DNA of 12,251 nucleotides, from NCBI GenBank assembly GCA_900541345.1, contig UQJE01000074.1, positions 1 to 12,251 of the forward strand, read 5' to 3'. This DNA is from an uncultured Blautia sp. GTDB taxonomy: Bacteria > Bacillota > Clostridia > Lachnospirales > Lachnospiraceae. The stretch's first letter is position 1. Each line of letters starts with the position of its first letter. Positions 7,143-12,251 of the stretch are shown here, piece by piece. The notes under the pieces are model-generated. The model ran no database searches. It saw only the letters and a program-made list of their open reading frames with translations, and was not told the origin of the DNA. The position numbers and the translations under genes were made by a program.

Positions 7143-7166
7143 GGGAGCCTGTATCAGCAGGCTCCC
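7143..7166 (+). terminator. Perfect 9-bp hairpin after the operon (terminator or partial attenuator)
   Basis: GGGAGCCTG (7143-7151) and CAGGCTCCC (7158-7166) pair perfectly around a 6-nt loop, 11 nt after the stop of the 5S-like gene. The following TTACTGGATTAT is only a weak U-tract, so termination may be incomplete and let some transcription reach the flavoprotein gene. Confidence 0.6.
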
Positions 7167-7190
7167 TTACTGGATTATAAAGAAAAAATT

Positions 7191-7198
7191 AAGGAAGG
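7191..7198 (+). promoter_or_regulatory. Ribosome binding site deciding the flavoprotein start
   Basis: AAGGAAGG lies 7 nt before the ATG at 7206, which begins directly with the FAD-binding strand S-K-V-L-I-V-G-G-G. The in-frame ATG at 7131 overlaps the preceding stop codon and would place the hairpin inside the coding region, so it is rejected as the start. Confidence 0.75.
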
Positions 7199-7205
7199 TA
7201 CTTTC

Positions 7206-8435
7206 ATGAGCAAAGTATTGATTGTAGGCGGAGGGGCTGCAGGAATGATGGCAGGCGTTCACGCTGCAAGGAATGGCCATGAGGTCCATATTCTGGAAAA
7301 GAATGAAAAACTGGGCAAGAAACTCTATATTACAGGAAAAGGTCGCTGTAATGTTACAAATAATTGTGACACAGAGGAACTGTTTCCTGCTGTGATGCAG
7401 AATCCCAAATTTCTTTACAGCGCCTTTTATTCCTGGAACAGTCAAGATGTGATGGGCTTTTTTGAGGAGCTGGGTGTTCCCCTTAAATTAGAGAGGGGAG
7501 GCAGAGTGTTCCCAGAATCTGATCACTCTTCTGATGTTATCAGAGGACTGGAAAGAGCATTGAAAAAAGCAGGAGCGGAGATTCATCTTCACACGGAAGT
7601 AAAGAAATTAGTAGAAGAGAATGGAGCGGTTACAGGCGTTGTTTTAAAGGACGGAAGCTTCTTGTCAGGAGACAGCGTAATCGTGGCAACAGGAGGATTT
7701 TCCTATCAGGCGACAGGCTCGACGGGGGATGGATACCGGTTTGCCAGAGAGATGGGGCATACAATAACAGAAATAGAGCCTTCTCTTGTGCCGCTCCATA
7801 CAGAAGAAGAATACATTCCGAAACTCCAGGGGCTTTCTCTTAAAAACGTGGCTTTTACCATAAAGTGTGGAAAAAAGACAATATATCAGGATTTTGGGGA
7901 AATGATGTTTACTCATTTTGGTGTGACTGGTCCAATGATTCTTTCAGCCAGTGCTCATGTGGGAAAATGGCTGAAAAAGGGAGAGTGTAAAGGCTATCTT
8001 GATTTGAAGCCTGCCCTTACAAAAGAGCAGCTTGATACCAGAGTTTTGAGAGAGTTTGAAGCCGGACAGAATAAGCAGTTTAAAAATGTAATCGGCGTAC
8101 TGTTTCCTTCCTCTCTTACGCCTGTTATGCTGGAGCTTGGCGGCATTCCCGGTGATAAAAAAATCCATGAAATTTCCAGAGAAGAACGATTGGGTTTTGA
8201 AGAAATTGTAAAGGCTTTTCCGTTTACAATTACAGGGATGGGCGAATTTAAGGAAGCCATTATTACAAGAGGCGGCGTAGCGGTAAAGGAAGTGCAGCCG
8301 GGCACTATGGAATCCAAGAAAATAAAGAATCTGTATTTTATAGGAGAGGTTCTTGATCTGGATGCAGTGACAGGCGGGTATAACTTGCAGATTGCCTGGT
8401 CTACGGCGTATCTTGCAGCGCAGGCAATTCAGTAA
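7206..8435 (+). CDS. HI0933/YhiN-family FAD-dependent oxidoreductase
   Basis: This is a flavoprotein of the family annotated as 'aminoacetone oxidase family FAD-binding enzyme'; the true substrate is not established. The protein is 409 aa, the normal length. The N-terminal dinucleotide-binding motif is VLIVGGGAAGMMAG (4-17), with Glu31 at the end of the second strand. The family signature GKKLYITGKGRCNVTNN (37-53) is complete. VIVATGGFSYQATGSTGDGY is the second FAD contact, and the end FIGEVLDLDAVTGGYNLQIAWSTAY is the C-terminal flavin-binding signature. No membrane segment was seen. It sits 16 nt upstream of cmk in the same direction and probably shares a transcript with it. No convincing promoter was found in 7132-7205, so expression may come from readthrough of the 7143 hairpin. 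Confidence 0.9.
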   Translation: MSKVLIVGGGAAGMMAGVHAARNGHEVHILEKNEKLGKKLYITGKGRCNVTNNCDTEELFPAVMQNPKFLYSAFYSWNSQDVMGFFEELGVPLKLERGGRVFPESDHSSDVIRGLERALKKAGAEIHLHTEVKKLVEENGAVTGVVLKDGSFLSGDSVIVATGGFSYQATGSTGDGYRFAREMGHTITEIEPSLVPLHTEEEYIPKLQGLSLKNVAFTIKCGKKTIYQDFGEMMFTHFGVTGPMILSASAHVGKWLKKGECKGYLDLKPALTKEQLDTRVLREFEAGQNKQFKNVIGVLFPSSLTPVMLELGGIPGDKKIHEISREERLGFEEIVKAFPFTITGMGEFKEAIITRGGVAVKEVQPGTMESKKIKNLYFIGEVLDLDAVTGGYNLQIAWSTAYLAAQAIQ

Positions 8436-8451
8436 AAAAGGAGGATAGAAA

Positions 8452-9123
8452 ATGGGTTGTAATATTGCGATTGACGGTCCGGCAGGTGCCGGAAAAAGCA
8501 CCATAGCCAGAAAAGTGGCGAAGAAGCTGTCCTTTATTTATGTGGACACAGGTGCCATGTACAGAGCTATGGCATATTATCTTCTGAAAAATCATGTGTC
8601 AGGAGAGAATCATAAAGAAATTGAGGAGAAATGTCAGGGTGCGGAAATTTCCATCTGTTATGAAAACGGGGAGCAGCAGGTCCTTCTTGGAGAAGAAAAT
8701 GTAACTTCTTACCTTCGTACAGAAGAAGTTGGAAAAATGGCCTCTGTAAGTTCTGCAAACGGAAAAGTAAGAGAGAAGCTCCTTTCTCTTCAGAGAAATC
8801 TTGCAGCACAGAATGATGTGGTAATGGACGGACGGGATATAGGTACAACGATTCTTCCAGGTGCAGATGTAAAGATTTATCTGACTGCAAGCGCAGACAC
8901 CAGGGCACAGCGCAGATACCAGGAGCTTATACAAAAGGGTGAAACGTGTGATCTTGAGGAGATTAAGAGAGACATTATTGCAAGAGATGAAAGAGACATG
9001 AACCGGGAGGTTTCTCCTCTTAAGCAGGCAGAGGATGCTGTTCTTGTAGATTCCTCCAAAATGGGGATTGAGGAAGTAACAGAAGAAATCATCCGGATTT
9101 ACAAAGAGAAGGTGAAAGACTGA
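8452..9123 (+). CDS. cmk: Cytidylate kinase
   Basis: This phosphorylates CMP and dCMP to the diphosphates with ATP, in the cytoplasm. The protein is 223 aa, the usual size. The P-loop GPAGAGKST (9-17) follows I-A-I-D; DTGAMYRAMAYY is the nucleotide-binding helix, and VVMDGRDIGTTILPGADVKIYLTAS is the conserved core with the GRDIGT motif. RAQRRYQEL and DIIARDERDMNREVSPLKQAEDAV complete the lid and C-terminal signature. AGGAGG lies about 8 nt before the ATG. The stop is one nucleotide from the ispH start. The cmk-ispH-S1 order is widespread in clostridia and supports co-transcription of translation and metabolism genes. Confidence 0.97.
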   Translation: MGCNIAIDGPAGAGKSTIARKVAKKLSFIYVDTGAMYRAMAYYLLKNHVSGENHKEIEEKCQGAEISICYENGEQQVLLGEENVTSYLRTEEVGKMASVSSANGKVREKLLSLQRNLAAQNDVVMDGRDIGTTILPGADVKIYLTASADTRAQRRYQELIQKGETCDLEEIKRDIIARDERDMNREVSPLKQAEDAVLVDSSKMGIEEVTEEIIRIYKEKVKD

Positions 9124-9124
9124 G

Positions 9125-9991
9125 ATGAAGGTAAAGGTTGCGGAGACAGCCGGATTTTGTTTTGGAGTGAAGAGAGCTGTCGATAAGGTTTATGAGCTTA
9201 TTGAGTCCGGTGTTTCCCCTATTTATACCCTTGGACCGATTATCCACAATGAAGAGGTTGTTTCCGACCTTGAAAAAAAAGGTGTGGCTGTTGTATCGGA
9301 AGAGGAACTTTCTGAGCTTTCCAGGGGGACAATCGTTATTCGCTCTCATGGAGTGGGAAAAGCTGTGTACGATAAACTGAAACGTCTGGGGCTTTCTTAT
9401 GTGGATGTGACATGTCCGTTTGTTCTTAAAATACACAGAATTGTAGAGCGGGAGAGCAGTGCAGGAAGTCATATCGTCATTATAGGAGATAAGGAACACC
9501 CGGAGGTAAAAGGCATCTGTGGCTGGTGTCTTGGAGGATATACAGTCATGAAAAATGCACAGGAAGCTGAAGATTTTGTGCCTCCTGCGGACAAAAAGCT
9601 GTGTGTGGTGTCTCAGACGACATTTAATTACAACAAATTTCAAGAATTAGTTGAAATTCTTCGCAAAAAGAGGTATGATAATAATGTTTTAAATATTCTA
9701 AATATTTTAAACACTATTTGTAATGCTACCGAAGAACGGCAGAAAGAAGCAGGAAGTATAGCCGGAGAGGTAGACACTATGCTGGTCATAGGCGGCCGGC
9801 ACAGTTCCAATACTCAAAAGCTGTTTGAAATATGCAAAAAGGAATGTGGAAATACTTACTATATACAAACACCTGTAGACTTGGATTCTGAAATGTTCCA
9901 ACGCAGTAGTTTTGTAGGTATTACAGCAGGGGCTTCTACCCCAAAGAAAATTATTGAGGAGGTTCAAGAACATGTCAGAATTAAGTTTTGA
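9125..9991 (+). CDS. ispH: 4-hydroxy-3-methylbut-2-enyl diphosphate reductase (IspH/LytB)
   Basis: This is the last enzyme of the MEP isoprenoid pathway: it reduces HMBPP to IPP and DMAPP with a [4Fe-4S] cluster. The protein is 288 aa. The three cluster cysteines are visible: Cys12 (GFCFGVKRA), Cys97 (DVTCPFV) and Cys199 (NTICNATEERQ). Active-site residues are His41 (IIHNEEV), His75 (RSHGVG), His125 and the catalytic Glu127 (KEHPEVKG), then SQTTFN, GGRHSSNTQKL and TAGASTPKKII. AAGGTG lies 10 nt upstream inside cmk. The 3' end overlaps the S1 gene by 20 nt in another frame. An extra L-N-I-L-N-I segment just before Cys199 arises from a 9-nt tandem repeat (9689-9706). All cluster and catalytic residues are present, so the protein should be active. 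Confidence 0.96.
   Translation: MKVKVAETAGFCFGVKRAVDKVYELIESGVSPIYTLGPIIHNEEVVSDLEKKGVAVVSEEELSELSRGTIVIRSHGVGKAVYDKLKRLGLSYVDVTCPFVLKIHRIVERESSAGSHIVIIGDKEHPEVKGICGWCLGGYTVMKNAQEAEDFVPPADKKLCVVSQTTFNYNKFQELVEILRKKRYDNNVLNILNILNTICNATEERQKEAGSIAGEVDTMLVIGGRHSSNTQKLFEICKKECGNTYYIQTPVDLDSEMFQRSSFVGITAGASTPKKIIEEVQEHVRIKF
9689..9706 (+). repeat. 9-nt tandem repeat inside ispH
   Basis: TTAAATATT is followed by CTAAATATT and then by TTAAACACT, giving L-N-I, L-N-I, L-N-T in the protein. The region is markedly AT-rich compared with the rest of the gene. The reading frame is kept. Confidence 0.6.
9956..9962 (+). promoter_or_regulatory. Ribosome binding site of the S1 gene, inside ispH
   Basis: GAGGAGG lies 9 nt before the ATG at 9972. 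The in-frame TTG at 9954 overlaps this site and is therefore not the start. The location inside ispH suggests translational coupling. Confidence 0.8.
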
Positions 9992-11057
9992 ACAGATGCT
10001 GGAAGATTCCGTAAAGACTATCAGAAATGGAGAAATCGTACAGGGTACGGTCATCGATGTAAAGGAAGATGAAATCATCCTGAATATCGGCTATAAAGCA
10101 GACGGTATTATCACAAAGAATGAATACTCAAATGATTCCAGCGTTGTACTTGCAGAAGTTGTACATCCTGGCGATGCTATGGAAGCAAAAGTTTTAAAGG
10201 TAAATGACGGAGAAGGTCAGGTTATCTTAACTTACAAGAGACTTGCAGCAGAAAAAGGCAACAAACGCCTGGAAGAAGCATTTGAAAACCAGGAAATATT
10301 AAAAGCAACCGTTTCCCAGGTACTGGACGGCGGTTTATGTGTAAACGTAGAGGAAGCAAGAGTATTTATTCCTGCAAGCCTTGTATCCGACACATATGAG
10401 AAAGATTTGTCTAAATATGCAGATCAGGAAATTGAATTTGTAATCACAGAGTTTAACCCAAGAAGACGCCGTATCATCGGTAACCGCAAACAGCTTCTTC
10501 TTGCTGAAAAAGCAGAGAAACAGAAAGAGCTTATGGAGAGAATCCATGTTGGCGATACTGTAGAAGGTGTTGTTAAGAATGTAACAGATTTTGGTGCATT
10601 CATCGACCTTGGCGGAGCAGACGGACTTCTTCATATTTCCGAAATGTCCTGGGGCAGAGTAGAAAATCCGAAGAAAGTATTTAACGTAGGCGATCAGGTT
10701 AAAGTTCTTATTAAAGAAATCAACGGAAATAAGATTGCTCTTTCCTTAAAATTCCCGGAAGAGAATCCGTGGCTTTCCGCATCTGAGAAATTTGCAGTAG
10801 GCAATGTAGTAACAGGAAAAGTTGCACGTATGACAGACTTCGGTGCATTTGTTGAGCTTGCACCTGGTGTAGATGCGCTTCTTCATGTATCTCAGATTTC
10901 CAGAGAGCACGTTGCAAAACCGGCTGACGTTCTTTCTATCGGACAGGAAATTGAAGCTAAAGTTGTTGATTTCAACGAAGAAGAGAAAAAAATCAGCCTG
11001 AGCATGAAAGCTCTGGAAGCTCCTGCACAGGCAGAAGAAGAGTCTGAAGAAGAATAA
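9972..11057 (+). CDS. rpsA: Ribosomal protein S1 (four S1 domains)
   Basis: This RNA-binding protein of the small ribosomal subunit / translation apparatus is 361 aa with four OB-fold S1 domains, at about residues 19-90, 105-173, 190-260 and 275-346. The third (GDTVEGVVKNVTDFGAFIDL, then GLLHISEMSW) and fourth (GNVVTGKVARMTDFGAFVEL, then LLHVSQIS) are canonical; the first two are more diverged, as usual for Gram-positive short S1. An acidic tail EEESEEE ends the chain. The gene starts 20 nt inside ispH with its own strong ribosome binding site. In many clostridia this protein is fused to the C-terminus of IspH, which the junction here recalls. Codon choice is typical of a highly expressed gene. 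A strong terminator follows. Confidence 0.93.
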   Translation: MSELSFEQMLEDSVKTIRNGEIVQGTVIDVKEDEIILNIGYKADGIITKNEYSNDSSVVLAEVVHPGDAMEAKVLKVNDGEGQVILTYKRLAAEKGNKRLEEAFENQEILKATVSQVLDGGLCVNVEEARVFIPASLVSDTYEKDLSKYADQEIEFVITEFNPRRRRIIGNRKQLLLAEKAEKQKELMERIHVGDTVEGVVKNVTDFGAFIDLGGADGLLHISEMSWGRVENPKKVFNVGDQVKVLIKEINGNKIALSLKFPEENPWLSASEKFAVGNVVTGKVARMTDFGAFVELAPGVDALLHVSQISREHVAKPADVLSIGQEIEAKVVDFNEEEKKISLSMKALEAPAQAEEESEEE

Positions 11058-11074
11058 TTTTATAAGTGATAACA

Positions 11075-11109
11075 AAAACAAGGGTTCCGCAATGCAGAGC
11101 CCTTGTTTT
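11075..11109. terminator. Bidirectional intrinsic terminator between convergent genes
   Basis: AAAACAAGGGTTC (11075-11087) pairs with GAGCCCTTGTTTT (11097-11109) around a 9-nt loop, a 13-bp stem with a single T-G wobble. The stem ends in T-runs on both strands (TTTT rightwards; TTTTTG within a T-rich run leftwards), so it can serve both the S1 gene and the convergent exonuclease gene. Confidence 0.88.
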
Positions 11110-11123
11110 GCTGTATAAATATT

Positions 11124-12143
11124 TTATTTTAAAGTCCCAAGAAGAAACGGCAGTGTATTTTTTAGATAAGAGAGCTGTTGCTTTTTATTTGTAAGAAATG
11201 CTCCGGAACAGTTAAACCAGGTATAACAGGTTTCCGGTTTGGCGGCTTTTCTGAGAGATTTGTCCAGGCAGGCGCTTAAGGATTTGGGCATTGCCGTGTC
11301 CTCGGAAGGGATATAGTGATAATCTTTGTAATTAGGATAATACTGTTTGGTTTTGCCGTTCTTCGTTTTAATGATCAGGTAGAGGAGTTCTTCCTCCCCT
11401 TTTATATAAAAGTCTGTTGTTCCATTTGAAAAGGGAACAGGAAGCGTCTCAAAAAGCCGTACGGTTATAAGGAGATGTTCCCCGTCAAAAGATGCTGACT
11501 CCGGTTCATATTTTCCTTCTGTTATATTCAAATAAGATACCATGGAAAGAATTTGTCCAAGACCCTGTAAATCCTCCTGGTTATGTCCAAGAAGAATTTC
11601 AGCAGATTCCTGGTTCTGATTTTTTGTGTAATTTCGAAAAAGACGGATACAGTCGTGCCCGTCCATATAAGTACGTTCAGGAAGAGATAAAAAATTTTCC
11701 AGGATTGGCTGTTTCATGGAAGAAAGCTTCAGAAGGGATTTTAAAGGCTTTAAGACCTGATAAAGATCGAAATATGGTTTCCCTTCAAAAGGTGAGGAAA
11801 GCTTATGTATGTGATACCGCGCTTCAAGATAAGGCTGATCAAACTGCTTTCCGTTATATTGAATTGTAATCGTGGCGAAGGAAAGAAAACGGGCAAAATC
11901 TTTTAAAAGAAGGGGCTCGTCCTGTTCTCTCTGAGCGAACCACTGGTACATCTGCCATTTTCCATTCTCAAAAGCAACCGCTCCGATCAGATAGCAAAAA
12001 GTGGAATTTCGTGATAGTCCGGTGGTTTCTATATCATAAAAAACGGGGCGGAAATCTCCTTGAAAATCCTCTGAGAACGATAAGTTTTTAACAGTCTCGA
12101 GGTCTGGAAACCACTGTAAAATAGGCATTTTTTTAACAAGCAT
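11124..12143 (-). CDS. YprB-like RNase H-fold (DnaQ-type) exonuclease domain protein
   Basis: This is a predicted metal-dependent 3'-5' exonuclease or nuclease of the RNase_H_2 / YprB group; its cellular substrate is unknown. The protein is 339 aa. Exo motif I is FYDIETTGL (35-43, Asp37 and Glu39), motif II is IQYNGKQFDQPYLE (94-107, with N-G-x-x-F-D), and motif III is LGHNQEDLQGL (185-195, H-N-x-x-D, Asp191). The C-terminal third (about 205-339) has no domain I recognise. The ATG at 12143 is preceded in frame by a TAA about four codons upstream, so it cannot start earlier. Its ribosome binding site is weak and distant (AAAGG about 12 nt upstream), suggesting low expression. It converges on the S1 gene across a shared terminator. 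Confidence 0.85.
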   Translation of the reverse strand: MLVKKMPILQWFPDLETVKNLSFSEDFQGDFRPVFYDIETTGLSRNSTFCYLIGAVAFENGKWQMYQWFAQREQDEPLLLKDFARFLSFATITIQYNGKQFDQPYLEARYHIHKLSSPFEGKPYFDLYQVLKPLKSLLKLSSMKQPILENFLSLPERTYMDGHDCIRLFRNYTKNQNQESAEILLGHNQEDLQGLGQILSMVSYLNITEGKYEPESASFDGEHLLITVRLFETLPVPFSNGTTDFYIKGEEELLYLIIKTKNGKTKQYYPNYKDYHYIPSEDTAMPKSLSACLDKSLRKAAKPETCYTWFNCSGAFLTNKKQQLSYLKNTLPFLLGTLK

Positions 12144-12175
12144 GTGAATTAATTACCTTTCATAGATTGTACTTA

Positions 12176-12181
12176 ATTATA
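12176..12181 (-). promoter_or_regulatory. Probable -10 element of the YprB-like gene
   Basis: Read leftwards, TGTG-TATAAT gives a perfect -10 about 32 nt before the start codon, with a T-rich stretch upstream. No good -35 was found at 16-18 nt. Confidence 0.5.
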
Positions 12182-12204
12182 CACAAAAAAATAAAATTTG
12201 GGTA

Positions 12205-12238
12205 GTGAATTTTTTCATAAAAAGAGTTATAGTATAGA
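12205..12238 (+). promoter_or_regulatory. Possible rightward promoter at the window edge
   Basis: GTGAAT (12205-12210) and TATAGT (12228-12233) are 17 nt apart, with a second overlapping TATAGA (12233-12238). The -35 is poor. It could serve a gene beyond the right edge. The rest of 12144-12251 is AT-rich with no coding sequence seen. Confidence 0.2.
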
Positions 12239-12251
12239 TAAATGATTCGTC

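Noticed and set aside
7944..8504. Leftward 186-codon open frame
   Set aside because: It is antisense to the flavoprotein and cmk genes, both firmly identified; its composition is typical of shadow translation.
9089..9643. Leftward 184-codon open frame
   Set aside because: It is antisense to ispH, whose catalytic residues are all present, and has no start signals.
11492..11869. Rightward 125-codon open frame inside the YprB-like gene
   Set aside because: The leftward frame carries clear exonuclease motifs; the rightward one has no recognisable motifs and is a shadow.

Overview
The window looks like a chromosomal segment from a low-to-moderate-GC Gram-positive gut anaerobe, most likely a member of the Lachnospiraceae (Blautia / Mediterraneibacter-like). 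This is inferred from gene order, strong GGAGG-type ribosome binding sites, TTGAAA-N17-TACAAT promoters, and the run of FAD-oxidoreductase, cmk, ispH and S1-protein genes typical of that family. The genus is not determined. No tRNA, rRNA, CRISPR array, insertion sequence or phage gene was seen.

Left part (1-1815): a leftward O6-alkylguanine-DNA methyltransferase gene (ogt), truncated by the window edge, is divergent from a rightward Eis-like GNAT acetyltransferase gene.

Centre (about 1838-7166): a strong promoter precedes a five-gene biotin-dependent carboxyltransferase / Na+-translocating decarboxylase operon. It encodes a divergent 12S/MmdA-like acyl-CoA carboxyltransferase, an OadG/MmdD-like membrane anchor with a signal peptide and extracytoplasmic domain, a free biotin carrier, an OadB/GcdB/MmdB-type sodium pump, and a 5S/OadA-like carboxyltransferase without its own biotin domain. 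One biotin carrier with two different carboxyltransferases is the part list of a transcarboxylase; the anchor and pump are the part list of a sodium-pumping decarboxylase. The pump gene is broken in this sequence. An apparent 16-nt deletion near 5499 removes about five residues of the conserved N-x3-G-x4-S-x6-R segment and shifts the frame, so translation stops at 5541. The correct C-terminus remains readable in another frame to 5657. This is the most notable observation.

Right part (7206-11057): a HI0933/YhiN-type flavoprotein gene, cytidylate kinase (cmk), ispH and a four-domain ribosomal protein S1 gene run in the same direction. cmk and ispH are one nucleotide apart, and ispH overlaps the S1 gene by 20 nt. 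In many clostridia IspH and S1 form a single fusion protein; here they are in different frames. A bidirectional terminator (11075-11109) separates S1 from a convergent leftward gene for a YprB-like RNase H-fold exonuclease (11124-12143), whose promoter lies near the right edge.

No gap longer than about 180 bases lacks a gene.
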